Positions 1 to 9,792 are shown, counted from the stretch's first letter. The stretch: DNA of 64,000 nt from Symbiodinium natans (GCA_905221605.1 CAJNDS010002204.1:149001-213000), one strand, 5' to 3'. Numbers and translations: made by a program. Notes: generated by a model from the letters alone, not told the origin.

Positions 1-258
1 GTCTTGAGACTGGGCCGGAACGAGGTGGGGCGGCAAGAACGACTCCTCAACATAGAACTCAAGGTGTCCCTCGTGGTAGAAGCGATCTTGCAACACGTAC
101 TTCTTGTCAGCAATGAAAGCACAGAGGCTCTCCATGCAATGGGAGTCACGAGTGATCGGGCTCCAGTCCATGTCGCGAACGTCGCAAAACTCCGTCCATG
201 CACTCTGCTTTGGATCTTGCTCAAAGCTCTGGTAGCACAAGGACACACGAGCCGTCAT
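1..258 (-). CDS. 5' part of an unidentified protein gene, cut by the window edge
   Basis: From an ATG at 258-256 the minus strand stays open for 86 codons to the first base of the window, so the gene continues to the left. The translation is clearly protein-like. It is rich in aromatic, acidic and cysteine residues, starts MTARVSLCYQSFEQDP and later contains CMESLCAFIADKKYVLQDRFYHE. I do not recognise a family and see no signal peptide or membrane segment. The plus strand over the same stretch is also open, but its translation lacks this character. The start is the first in-frame ATG; an upstream exon or a trans-spliced leader cannot be excluded. Confidence 0.6.
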   Translation of the reverse strand, partial: MTARVSLCYQSFEQDPKQSAWTEFCDVRDMDWSPITRDSHCMESLCAFIADKKYVLQDRFYHEGHLEFYVEESFLPPHLVPAQSQD

Positions 259-953
259 GATGAAGGACGGGGATCGATGGGACAAGTCGGCACAAACAGA
301 GAAAGCCAAAACGAACTGTGGCGAACACACGACAAAGTTGTCCTCAGAAACTCGGCCACTCGCAGCAGACACCACAGACTAGAAGCTTGTCCTGCAACCC
401 CTGTAGCATACACATTTATGTATGTGTGCAAGCAGCACTGTCCGCTTTCAAGCACACAAGCCCCAGGCACGAAGATGAGCCACAATGTCATACCTGTCGG
501 ATGGACGTTTTCTCACAGCTTTGCGGGCTGTAGGACTGTCTGGAGTCTATAGGGCCAAAAGGTTTCGGGTTTCAGGTTCACGAAATGGGTTTTCGCTGCG
601 TCTGGAATGGTCCCAGAATTTAGGGCAAGGAGGGTTTTTGGGAGAGCTGTGGGGGGGTGGGGGGCTGTGCTTCAAGCAAACCCAACCCAGAAAATTTGGG
701 TTTGGTTTGGGGGGAAGTGTTTTTTGTTGGGGTTGAGGGGTTGGGGGTTGGCACCGCTCACTGCCCCAACCCACAGACACACAACTGATAAAATTGCCGT
801 CCTTCAACCCCCCCCCCTGAATCCTTTGCCTGCCGGCGCCAGCAACAGGGCACAGGCGACGAGGCACCTATCAGCATTGCGGGGTTCACATGAAAGTGGG
901 ACGGCTTTAGAAAGAGAAATACATACACAGAGAGGGCTTAGGGTGGATGAGGG
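259..953. other. Intergenic, G-rich low-complexity stretch
   Basis: No supported gene. From about 610 to 760 the plus strand is a run of G/T-rich low-complexity sequence (GGGTTTGG-like), and 800-870 holds a C8 run. Open frames here come from this composition. Confidence 0.5.
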
Positions 954-1330
954 GGCTTAGGGTTCAGGGTTTAAGGGTTTAAGGTATAGGAGTGTCTAGG
1001 GTTCTAGGGTTGCCGATGCCGGGTCTTGAGGGTTTGGAGGAGGTGACCCTATAGGGCAGCCCGCAGGACCCTAAACCCTATAGACTCCTCACTGCTTTGG
1101 GGTTTAGGGTTTAGGGTTTAGGGTCTAGGGTTTAGGGTTAACAGGCCCTTTTCGTTGAAGGGCTGAGAAGGCTATGCGAATTTGTGGGGTCTATAGAGTT
1201 TGTAGGGTGTTATCCTGATCCCCAAATCCCAAGCCCGAAACCCTCAGCCCTAAACTCTCAACTAAACCCTAAACCCTAAACCCTAAACCCTAAACCCTAA
1301 ACCCTCACAGTTTAGGGGTTTAGGTGTGTA
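954..1330. repeat. Telomere-like repeats in head-to-head orientation
   Basis: TTTAGGG units run on the plus strand (best block 1101-1139, degenerate copies from 954). About 120 bases later CCCTAAA units run on the same strand (1261-1306, about six perfect units). TTTAGGG is the plant/algal-type telomere unit and is known from dinoflagellates. The left-G, right-C order is the order expected where two chromosome ends have been joined. Confidence 0.85.
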
Positions 1331-1429
1331 GGAGAAAAACAAACAAGAACACGAAATCTGTACCCTTCTCAGTCGCACCGGAAAACCCAACCCGACACTC
1401 TTTTCAGTAGCGACAAAGCATGAGGCCGG

Positions 1430-2155
1430 TCAGGACGACCTCTTCCCCTTGCGACAGCGACGTCGCTGGCTCCGGGACCTCTTGCCCCGACGTCTTGGCC
1501 TTCTCGACACTGAGCTCGAAGATCGTCTCCGCCTGCCGCGATGCCTCGAGCTGGATCGTCTCCTCCGCCGGTCCTCTGTCGCAGCTGGGGATGTAGTGGC
1601 CTCGGCATCGACAGTTTCGGCAGCGGTATTGTCCTTCTTTGGGCCTTGCTCCGGCTGAGGCTCCTGTTGGGGCTCGTGCTGGGCCCTCGTGCTTGGCTCC
1701 TCCTCCTGATCCAGCCAATACACGTCGCCAGCATGGTCAGGAACGTCGTCAGCATGGTCAGGAACGTCGCCAGCAGCAGGGCCAGCAGGCCCAGCAGGGC
1801 CAGCAGGGCCAGGAACGTCGCCAGCAGGACGGTCCACCTCAGCCTGGCATCCCACGGCAGAAGCCATGCTGGCCATTGACCGCATTCTGGGGATCGCAGC
1901 GGATGCACTCAACCTCCATGGTGAAAGCTGTGGAATAAGTCGTCCATCAAGACCAAAAATCAAACGATCCACCTCAGCCTGGCATCCCACTGTCAGAAAG
2001 GCCGAACACATACTATTTGCTTGATACCGCAAACCTTTCCTCACAATGGACACGTTCTGCACCGCATAGCCTCCCAGCCCGGCACGCAACACTCGCTCAG
2101 TGATGGAAAAGGGCAGGTTCTTCAGGTAAACTCGCAGGTCAACGGAAGCAGCCAT
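1430..2155 (-). CDS. RRM-type RNA-binding protein with Pro/Ala/Gly repeats and SR-rich tail
   Basis: A 241-codon frame starts at ATG 2155 (MAASVDLRVYLKNLP). Residues about 7-75 fit one RNA-recognition motif: VYLKNL as RNP2 near residues 9-14 and SAFLTV as an RNP1-like strand near 50-56. Next come GPAG-type repeats and an acidic/Gln-rich linker. The last 60 residues are dominated by Arg and Ser, as in SR-type splicing or mRNA-binding proteins, which points to a nuclear role. The phrase VGCQAEVDR occurs twice because a 23-bp DNA segment is duplicated inside the gene. RNP1 lacks the usual aromatic pattern, so RNA binding is inferred. Single exon; the frame is intact. Confidence 0.65.
   Translation of the reverse strand: MAASVDLRVYLKNLPFSITERVLRAGLGGYAVQNVSIVRKGLRYQANSMCSAFLTVGCQAEVDRLIFGLDGRLIPQLSPWRLSASAAIPRMRSMASMASAVGCQAEVDRPAGDVPGPAGPAGPAGPAAGDVPDHADDVPDHAGDVYWLDQEEEPSTRAQHEPQQEPQPEQGPKKDNTAAETVDAEATTSPAATEDRRRRRSSSRHRGRRRRSSSSVSRRPRRRGKRSRSQRRRCRKGKRSS
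1833..1990. repeat. 23-bp exact direct repeat inside the RRM gene
   Basis: Copies at 1833-1855 and 1968-1990 (TCCACCTCAGCCTGGCATCC followed by CAC) are identical and 135 bp apart, a multiple of three. The reading frame is therefore kept and the peptide GCQAEVDR is repeated. Confidence 0.9.
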
Positions 2156-2199
2156 GGAGCACAATGCAGGGGCAAAGCTTGTGGCAGCGTGTATAGGTA

Positions 2200-2545
2200 C
2201 AGACAGCCTGGGTCCCTAAATATATATACATATATATATATATACATATATACATATTTGTCCGTTATTCAAACACAAAGGTATATGCAATTAAAACTAT
2301 AAACGCACATGGGTGCAGGACTAACTGTGCTTTGAGCAGCTGACATGTTCACGCCCGGAGGTTTCGGTTTTAGGTTTAAGGTTTAGGGTTTAGTGTTTGG
2401 GGTTTGGGGGTTGGGTTGCAGTATGGGTATATGCAGAATGCATTGTATACCCTGCAAGAGGTGAAGCTTCCAGGTTTTAAAGCTCAGGGTCTACAGTAGG
2501 GTTTAGGGTTTAGGGTCTGTGGGGTTTAGGGGTTTAGGGTTTACT
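2200..2545. repeat. Short AT microsatellite and degenerate TTTAGGG repeats
   Basis: An (AT)n/ATATAC stretch at about 2219-2260 is followed by degenerate TTTAGGG units at about 2370-2410 and 2498-2545. It separates the RRM gene from the next gene. Confidence 0.8.
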
Positions 2546-3462
2546 CACAACAATAAGGGCCCAGAGAGACTTACACAGTCTAAGAGTGTTGTGGGTCGAC
2601 TTTGTGTTTTAACAGATTTACACCAAAGGCCGCCTACAAACCCAAAGGGTCGCTGAAACTCAACCCCCACTCCAACCCCAAGCCCCCCAACCCCCCCAAC
2701 CCCCTGGACTCGGGAACTAAAAGTTTTAGTTCTCCCTTTCCGAAGCCACACACACACAAAATTTTGGGTTCCTGGATTACAAAGGGTGGGCCCCCCCAAC
2801 CCCCTAGAATCGGGAAGAAGCACCTCCTCGTCAGCACGTCGCTGCGAGCTGCGGGCCATTCGCACCTGTGTGGGCTCACAGATTATAGGTTGAAAGGGTT
2901 CAGGGCTACACGGTTGCTTGCAAGTGCGAAACTCTCAAGGTACATGCACACTCTCCAGGTAGCGCCCCCCCCCCCCCCCCCTCTCAAGGTATATATACAA
3001 AAACTCTCACGGTAAAACTCTCAGGGAAACTCTCAGGGTATTTTGTTCTTATCTGTCTCATTGAACTACACAGGTCTGAAGCACTCACTGCACAAGCTGC
3101 TTCAAGGCATGGACATCTCCACAGGTAACAGCTCTTGTCGCACTCTGTGGTTCGCGAAAGCACTCCGTCCCGGCCATCATGTGAGACACCTCCTGTGCCC
3201 ATGCCCCCCTGACTGTGGCTGCACGTGTGAGAAGCACACACACGTATGCCCAAATGAGACCTGCGATACAAAATTTGGCTCGAGGTAGCCCGCCCTCATG
3301 GACAAACCATCTCACAGGTATGGATCTTGTTGCAGATTCAGGACAAAGAGCGATAAAGGTTTTTGGTTGCGAGGAATAGAGAGGGTTTACGGTCTCAGTG
3401 TGTATTTAAATAAAAGTATAGGATCTACAAGGGCGCACTCGAGCCTCTGTGATTTATCGGAA
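2546..3462. other. Intergenic with CTCAAGGT motifs and a C18 run
   Basis: No gene supported. It holds C-rich low-complexity DNA (2660-2810), CTCAAGGT motifs at about 2934 and 2981, related CTCACGGT/CTCAGGG units at 3003-3040, and an uninterrupted C18 run near 2966-2983. Confidence 0.5.
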
Positions 3463-5055
3463 TCACACATCACCGCCAACATCGGCGGCTGCCGGCTTCT
3501 TCGCAGCCGGCTTCTTGGAACGCCTTGGCTCCTTGGCATCAAACTCCATCCCTGCCACTTTGTGAGCTTTGCGAGCAGCCCGGCGGGCTCTCTCATCGCA
3601 AACGCCGCGAGCGATGTTCAAGTCATAGCTGTCATGCCACGCCTTGCTCACCAGCCGCTTCCGGCGAGCTGTGCGACTCTGGTCCTTGACCTTGGGCACA
3701 GCGGGCTTCTTCTTCTTGTTGCACTTCTTGTTCTTCTTCTTCTTGCTGATCGGCTGGCCCGGCCCAGAGAGGGACTGCTTGCCACGAACTCTCGTCGTGA
3801 TCTCCTGCTCGGGGAAAACCTTGACCTTGTTGGCTGGCACTACCTCCACAGTTTGACCCGGCTCCTGAATCTGCTTGGGCGCAGGCTTCGCCTTCTTCTT
3901 CTGCTGCTTCTGGGAAACAACTTCTGGGGGGCAGTCCCCCTCATCAACCTCTGCAGGTGCAGGCCTGGCCTGCTTCTTCTTCTGCTGCTGGGCTGGCTTC
4001 TTCTTGTTTGCAGCAGGACCGCCCTGGTTGTTGCCACCCTTCTTGGGTCCTGGCTGAGGCTTCTTCACATTCTCCCGGAAGATCTGGAGCTGCACTTTCC
4101 CGTCCGACCCCAGAGGCACTGTCTCGACTGCCCTCTCAAGCAACTCGGCATTGTCGCCCACAAGAAGACCCTCCGCCTGCAAAAAGTTCTCGAACCCCAA
4201 CGGTGAGCAGCTGGTTCTCTTTGCAGCAGAACAACGTGTCGGGGTTGTCGGCTGCTCAGGCACACTATCCACACGGGGCGGGGTGGGAGGCACAAAGACA
4301 TGATCGGCGGCAAGGATGCTGGCAAAGAGTTCCTCTGGATTCACGGGGCTTGAAGGCGAGGCTCTTGAAACACCCTCTGGGGCCACAGCCTCTGGCACCA
4401 CAGCCTCTGGCACCACAGCCTCTGGCACCACAGCTGGCGGTGAGGAGCTTGAAGGCACTATGGAACTCTCAACAGCTTCCGCTGCCTGACTGACGTTTGC
4501 AACGGGAGAGCACACGTTCATAGAATCGCTGGAAACACTCCTGGTCGGGGTACCAGTAGATATGTCCTTGGCCACACTCAGCAATGCAAGAACCTCCTCC
4601 ACAGCCCTCACCTGTGAAGGTGAAGCTCGCCTGAAGGCTCGCTCCGCTACATCTGGACTCTGAGCAAGCTGCCGAAACTGCCCAAAGCAAACTCTGATCA
4701 TCTGGTCCATGTAGTCGCAGAAGTCCTCATCGCTTTTTTTGCCGTAGTTGATTTTTTCCTCCCCTTGCAAATTCAGCAGAGCCGAGCGGTGCTTCTTTGG
4801 AGGCAGAATCGTGTTTGGAGCCACTCGAGCATACCCCTTGAAGAGTTCGCTCAAAGCTGCCATCCACTCAATGTTCAAGCCGGTCTTCCAGCTGGCTCCA
4901 CGAGGGATTTGCAGCAATCGCTCAAGATCACGCGATCCTTGCTCTTTGAGGAACCCGTTAATGACGGCCATGAGGTCCCCGACGGCGATCGCCGGGTCGG
5001 CTATCAAGCGGCCTTTGCCGTTAGAAAGCCCAGCCATAGTCTCCAACTCACACAT
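3463..5055 (-). CDS. Lys/Ala/Pro-rich basic protein of unknown function
   Basis: A long intact single-exon frame; ATG at 5055 or, equally likely, ATG at 5037 (MAGLSNGKGRL), giving about 530 or 524 residues. Residues about 10-160 look globular and helical, with LLQIPRGASWKTGLNIEWMA and a run of acidic and Cys residues. Then comes a Ser/Pro/Val linker with four near-identical VVPEA repeats. The last 200 residues are very rich in Lys, Gln, Pro and Ala (KKKKNKKCNKKKK, KPAAKKPAA). The tail resembles histone-like or nucleolar basic proteins, so nucleic-acid binding is inferred; I recognise no family. The open frame extends upstream to 5142 without an ATG. It could also be the first ORF of a mobile element, but no RT lies nearby. 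Confidence 0.7.
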   Translation of the reverse strand: MCELETMAGLSNGKGRLIADPAIAVGDLMAVINGFLKEQGSRDLERLLQIPRGASWKTGLNIEWMAALSELFKGYARVAPNTILPPKKHRSALLNLQGEEKINYGKKSDEDFCDYMDQMIRVCFGQFRQLAQSPDVAERAFRRASPSQVRAVEEVLALLSVAKDISTGTPTRSVSSDSMNVCSPVANVSQAAEAVESSIVPSSSSPPAVVPEAVVPEAVVPEAVAPEGVSRASPSSPVNPEELFASILAADHVFVPPTPPRVDSVPEQPTTPTRCSAAKRTSCSPLGFENFLQAEGLLVGDNAELLERAVETVPLGSDGKVQLQIFRENVKKPQPGPKKGGNNQGGPAANKKKPAQQQKKKQARPAPAEVDEGDCPPEVVSQKQQKKKAKPAPKQIQEPGQTVEVVPANKVKVFPEQEITTRVRGKQSLSGPGQPISKKKKNKKCNKKKKPAVPKVKDQSRTARRKRLVSKAWHDSYDLNIARGVCDERARRAARKAHKVAGMEFDAKEPRRSKKPAAKKPAAADVGGDV

Positions 5056-5462
5056 GACAGAAACAAAGAGCTGCAGAACATGTCCAACATGCACGGCGCA
5101 AACAACAAAAAGTGTGAGAGAGAGCGTGTGTGGTTTTGGCACTGGGAGAGGGTTGAAAGTTGACTACATGGGTAAACATGCGGGCACCAGCGAGCCTTCG
5201 CCCCGCGGATGGAGAAAGCTTCTTGCCGCCCATCCTGCAAACAGTGTCCACAAAAACACCTAAACCCATGCGACGTCCGAGAGCTCTACAGAAATCAAGC
5301 AGGCACTCCAACCTATACAATCGCTGCACGTTGCACTCAAAAAAGCAGGCTCTCCTACCTCGGAGTGTGTGTGGCTTACCAGAGACAGATACCACGAGAG
5401 GTGTGTGAGATTCAAGAAGGCGTCAAAGGTCCAAGCTGGGCCCTGTGATCTCCTCTCCTCGA

Positions 5463-5645
5463 CCAGCACTGCACTCAAGGTATATCTCTTTCGCTCAAGG
5501 TAGGAATTTATAGGGTTAGGGTTTAGTGTTTAGGGTTTAGGGTTTAGGGTTTCAAAAGGGTTTAGGGCTTAGGGTTTAGGGTTTAGGGTTTAGGGTTTAA
5601 AGGTTTAAAGGTTTAGGATTTAAGGTTTAGGGTTTAGGGCTTAGG
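5463..5645. repeat. CTCAAGGT motifs and telomere-like array
   Basis: Two CTCAAGGT motifs (about 5474 and 5494) lead directly into degenerate and perfect TTTAGGG units (5511-5643), which join the AT microsatellite. Confidence 0.85.
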
Positions 5646-5924
5646 TATATATACACATATACATACACATATACATATACACATACATATATACATATAT
5701 ACATATACATACACATACACATGTACATTTTTTCATATATACATATATACATATATACATATATACATATATACATATATACATATATACATATATACAT
5801 ATATACATATATGCGTATACACATATATACATATATACATATATACATATATACATATATACATATATATATATACATATATACATATATACATATATAC
5901 ATATATACATATATACATATATAC

Positions 5925-5959
<35 letters not shown>

Positions 5960-6417
5960 CATATATATATATACAAATATATACATATATATATATACAC
6001 ATATATATACATATATATATACACATATATATACAATACACATATATATATATACATACATATATATATATAATATATATTATATACATAATACATATAT
6101 ACATATATATATATATCTATATACATATGTATATATATATATATATACATATATACATATATACATATATACATATATACATTTATACATATATACATAT
6201 ATATACATATATACATATATACATAGAAACATATATACATATATACATATATACATGTGTATATGTATATATATATATATACATATATACATATATACAT
6301 ATGTACATATATATACATATATACACATATATATATATATATGTACAAAAATACATATATACATATATACATTTATATATATACATATACAAATATGTAC
6401 ATATATATATATATATC
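5641..6417. repeat. 780-bp ATATACAT microsatellite
   Basis: Almost pure ATATACAT/ACATATAT repeat with a few substitutions (GCGT, AAATAT). Long open frames on both strands here are Tyr/Ile repeats and are not genes. Confidence 0.97.
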
Positions 6418-6454
6418 CCTTGTTTCTCCGTCTCTACATGTGTGCGTGTGTATT

Positions 6455-6545
6455 CCCTCAAGGTGTATGTATTCCTTTTTACTCTCAAGGTGTACACATG
6501 TAAATTCCCTCAAGGTATATCCTATGTCTTTTCCTTCAAGGTGTA
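6455..6545 (+). repeat. Cluster of CTCAAGGT(G/A)TA units
   Basis: Four copies of (C)TCAAGGTRTA (about 6457, 6484, 6508 and 6533) are spaced 24-27 bases apart, each followed by a short T/A-rich segment. Same motif as at 2.9, 3.0 and 5.5 kb. Confidence 0.75.
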
Positions 6546-6679
6546 TGCATTGCTGTGTCATGTGTGGTTTGTCATTTCTGAAAACCCTCTGTTCTTGGCA
6601 CACATGCCACCACAAAATCAAAGCAAGAACCAGTCGAAGTTTGCAGCCCTCCACAGTCGAAATTTCGACCCCCCGCGCC

Positions 6680-6945
6680 TGTGATCCATAGTCAGAATCA
6701 CAGGAAATAGTTTCAATCTTGGCCCGCAGATTTTTAACTATTTCTTGCTATTTTCACTCTGACTATTTGTTGCATTTTTCCCGACAACATTTGAAACTAT
6801 TTGCTAAAATTATATATATTTCTTGGAAAAAGTTTGAAACAAATTTTAACTATTAGTTACATTTTTTCGTCAAAACATATTTTAACTAATAGTTAAAATT
6901 ATCACTAATTTGTGATATTTTAACAAAATAAGTTTTCTATCTAAC
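6680..6945. other. AT-rich island abutting the retroelement
   Basis: Composition shifts sharply to roughly three quarters A+T, with repeated AACTATTNGTTA-like words at about 6735, 6760, 6794, 6846 and 6882. It ends where retroelement sequence starts (about 6946). No open gene. It may be a terminal part of the element, a separate small insertion, or the target site. Confidence 0.6.
6880..6898. repeat. 19-bp perfect palindrome in the AT-rich island
   Basis: TTTTAACTA, one A, then TAGTTAAAA. A related copy (AATTTTAACTATTAGTTA) lies at 6842-6859 in opposite orientation. Confidence 0.85.
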
Positions 6946-8109
6946 CGGAGCTATTGGGCAGGGTCGCTAGCAATTCTAGCGCTGCGATGACTTTCTTGGG
7001 GTCCCCTTTCTCGAAGGTCCATGGGGCCCAGCTCGGCTCCACTTCTAGCGAGAACCAGGGTGTGCGCCCCCCCGGCACCACCTCCAGGAACCCCGATCCA
7101 GGCACGTCCCTCGTCGGCCTTAGCATCCGTGAAGAAGCTCCAGGGATCGTTTTTCGCTATCATGGGTAGCGGTAGGCGTCCCCTTCCATACGGTCGGCTA
7201 GCCAGTGGCAAAGATTCCGCAGCATCACTGGAAGGGTCAAGTAGCCTTTCTTGCCCTGGATGGCCGCCGACCAGGCATGCAAGGGTCCCAGGAAGGGACG
7301 CTCCCAGTCCAGTGCGATAGCTGCGAAGCCTAGCCGCCCTAGGCCTTGGGACATGGGCTTCGCCTCAGCCCTACCCTCCTTCGCGAGGTTCCTTAGCCAG
7401 TCCACTAGCCAGCTTGCTCTCTTCGGTGAGAGCCCCAGCCGGTAGCCCACATAGTCAGTCTCCATCCCTAGCCACTCCACCTTGAAGCCCCACGTCTTTG
7501 GCCACTTGAAGGGGTAGCCCATGGCCGCCAGGTAGGTGTAGCTCAACGGGATCCCCTGCCGGCCTCGTGCTCCGGCGCCTAGCGTCTCCAGGTCGTCCGC
7601 ATACAGGAGCATGTCGACAGGGTAGGACGCCCCGAGCAGGTGGTGGGTGGCTCTGAGTTAGTCCACCAGTAGCTGGCCCGTGGCACCCCAGGTAGCCGCG
7701 CTCATCTTCCCGGCGGAGATACCGCCGATGTGCTTTAGCGATATCGCCCACCACAGAGAAGGCCTTGAGGTCCTCCTCCTGGAGCTCTAGCAGCAAGCAC
7801 TTCTTTTCCCGGGCCCCAGGCGCCCGTAGCTTGTCACGGCACCTGATCCTGTGGTTCACCCTGACCCCATGGGTAGCATCGTGGATCACCCGCTTCTTCC
7901 CGCTAGCTTCGTCCTCCACGATGACCGCCAAGGCTGCGATAGCCCTATGCTCCCCATACCTCTGCTTGAACTCCCTAAGGAGGAGGCGGGTAGGCTTAGC
8001 ATAAGAAACCCCAAAACTTGTCTGGTGGAAAGCCGCGGTCCGCAATCCCTGCCCAAGTAGCTTTTTGAGGCGCGGCCACTGCCACATCGAGGCTGGCCGA
8101 CATCCCAAG
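6946..8109 (-). pseudogene. Reverse transcriptase and RNase H, frameshifted and internally deleted
   Basis: The RT shows KPTRLLL, RVIHDATHGVRVNHRIR, the motif A segment VVGDIAKAHR with its Asp, and the catalytic LLYADDL at about 7594-7611. The stretch between motif A and YADD is shorter than usual, which suggests an internal deletion. Downstream come WLGMETDYVGYRLGLSPKRA and GRLGFAAIALDWERPFLGPL. RNase H starts with FFTDAKADEGRAWIG, changes frame at a C7 run (7068-7074), continues as TPWFSLEVEPSWAPWTF and ends at ALELLATL. The remaining RNase H motifs are absent. It would copy the element RNA into DNA; this copy cannot. Confidence 0.85.
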
Positions 8110-8475
8110 CGAAGTCCGCGAAGATGGTGCCGAGCACAGCCTTCTCTTTCTGCTTGCCCCAGAGCTTCTGGTACCCTCGCGGGTGGGTATAGCTTCTCAC
8201 TGGGCGTGGCCCCTTGAAGTTAGCCCACACCGCTCTGGAGAATGTGGAGCAAGGAGGCGACAGCAGGACCGCGTCAAACTCCTCGGCCCGTAGCCGCTGC
8301 AGGAACTGCTCGCGTAGCCCAGGCCTCGCCAAGTCCATCTGCGGAGAGCGCCCGACGTCTACGCAGGTGACTGTAGCCGTGTAGCCCTTACGCTTCGCTT
8401 CTCGCTTGATGTGGGTCATGTCTCCGTCCCGCGGTAGCCCTGCAAGAGGTAGAGGACCCTGATGTGTCTAGCAGG
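8110..8475 (-). pseudogene. Methyltransferase-like domain of the retroelement
   Basis: The frame carries GLPRDGDMTHIKREAKRKGY, VDVGRSPQMDLARPGL and then VLLSPPCSTFSRAVWANFKG. S-P-P-C-x-x-F-S is close to motif IV (PPCxxFS) of C5-cytosine methyltransferases, with the catalytic Cys in place. Directly upstream, VLYL and AGLP, which should form the SAM-binding motif I (F-A-G), lie in different frames, as if one base were lost near 8449. A further frameshift and deletion near 8100 removes the section before RPASMWQWP. DNA methyltransferases carried by retrotransposons have been reported from Symbiodinium; whether this is the same family I cannot tell. Confidence 0.55.
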
Positions 8476-8544
8476 CGGAGCAGGTCCCGGTTCCGCTGCA
8501 TTTCCGGGGGACATAGCCGGCCCCCGGTCCGGCACCTCCGGCAT

Positions 8545-9792
8545 GGTTCAGGCGGCCTTGTTGGCCTGGGGCGGCTCACCCCGCGTGTCCTTTGGCGGCT
8601 GCTTGCACTGGAAAAGGGGATGCTTAGCGTAGCTTCGTCTGCACACATGGGCAAACTTGCACTTCTGGCCCTTCTTGCAACCGCCCTTAGCCTGGCACTT
8701 GAAGCAGATTGGCTTGCCCTCGGGGGCGCGGCTAGGTAGCCCGGCGCCTTTGTCCCCTTTATCGCCCTTTCCCCTCTCGACCACCTCCTTTAGGGGGGTT
8801 CTTCGGCTTGTTGGGGTCCTCTGTAGCGATAGCTGGGCTCCCTGGCACGTTCGGCCTCTTGCCATAGAGGGCTAGCGGAGTCGTGAAGCGGCGCTCCTTC
8901 ACAGAGGGCTCCTTGTAGCTCTTGACGAGGGCCTTGCCAAAAGGCAGGCCGTGGTTAGCCATGAGCTTGTAAGCATGCTTTCGGATAGCATGCTCGTAGC
9001 TCAGCACCAGCGTCCACGGCGGGATCATGCCACCGGCATCACCCCCGGCCCGGAGACCATAGCAGTACTCCTTGTACTTCTCGAAGAGCGTCATCTGGAC
9101 GTCTTTTAGCTTGGGCCGGCCGGGGTGTTTTAGCTTAATCATGATAAGCGCATTCTGAAGCACCGTAAGCCGTAGCCGTAGCTGCTCGGGCCCCGTGGGC
9201 ATAGAGGTGGTGGACCCTCCCTTCTTCACGGATAGCTGGCCCTTGGCATTCCAAGTGGTGACTAGCACGTCGGGTTCCACCCCATCCCGACTGACGACCT
9301 CTGTCAGGGGCTCGGCGCGGAACTCCCCCGTTTCCAGTTCGTACAGCTTCTTCTCGATGTATTCCTTAGCAGGAATATGTTTGTCTTCTAGCTCTCCGAA
9401 CTGGGAGGAGTACGCATTCCTCATAGCGATATAGTCCGATTGGGCTATCGGCTTCGCTAGCTGGAGAGTCTCATGGCCTCCACCTCTGCTTGGTTCTTCA
9501 CCCTGGTAGCTGCGGTGTTCCAGGCCACTACCATGCTAGCTGCTTGCGCCCGGTTGGCCAGGCTAACAGCCGGGTCTAGTCCAAAACTATCCTTAGTATC
9601 CTTCAGGACGGTCTTCAGGTCGGCCTCCCCCGAAACGAAAGCTGCAAACTTAGCCAGGCTATTGATGCCGTTGCGGTACAGTTCTGCCTGGGTAGCACTA
9701 GCAACTCCGTGGCTTGTGAGGAGGAACCTGAGGTCTGAGGATCCCTTAGCCAGCTTCTCCTCTTCTGTGGGGGCCGGCGCAGGCGCAGCCAT
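8545..9792 (-). pseudogene. Gag-like protein with CCCH zinc finger
   Basis: Starts MAAPAPAPTEEEKLAKGSSD at ATG 9792. A first segment (LRFLLTSHGVASATQAELY, KFAAFVSGEADLKTVL) leads to EDKHIPAKEYIEKKLYELE, EPLTEVVSRDG and PEQLRLRLTVLQ, then a Gly/Lys-rich linker. The end has KPICFKCQAKGGCKKGQKCK followed by FAH, a C-x8-C-x5-C-x3-H finger that probably binds the element RNA. The frame shifts by two bases in a CTCTC stretch near 9468 and again at a G6 run near 8800. The order gag, finger, methyltransferase-like, RT, RH is the one known for this family. Confidence 0.75.

Noticed and set aside
4-552. 182-codon plus-strand open frame at the left edge
   Set aside because: Antisense to the minus-strand gene, which has much better protein character; no ATG at the start.
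3262-3286. Possible relict spliced leader (AAATTTGGCTCGAG)
   Set aside because: Only about 14 of 22 positions agree with the dinoflagellate leader; no SL RNA context.
5627-6503. Long Tyr/Ile-repeat frames on both strands
   Set aside because: Translation of the ATATACAT microsatellite.
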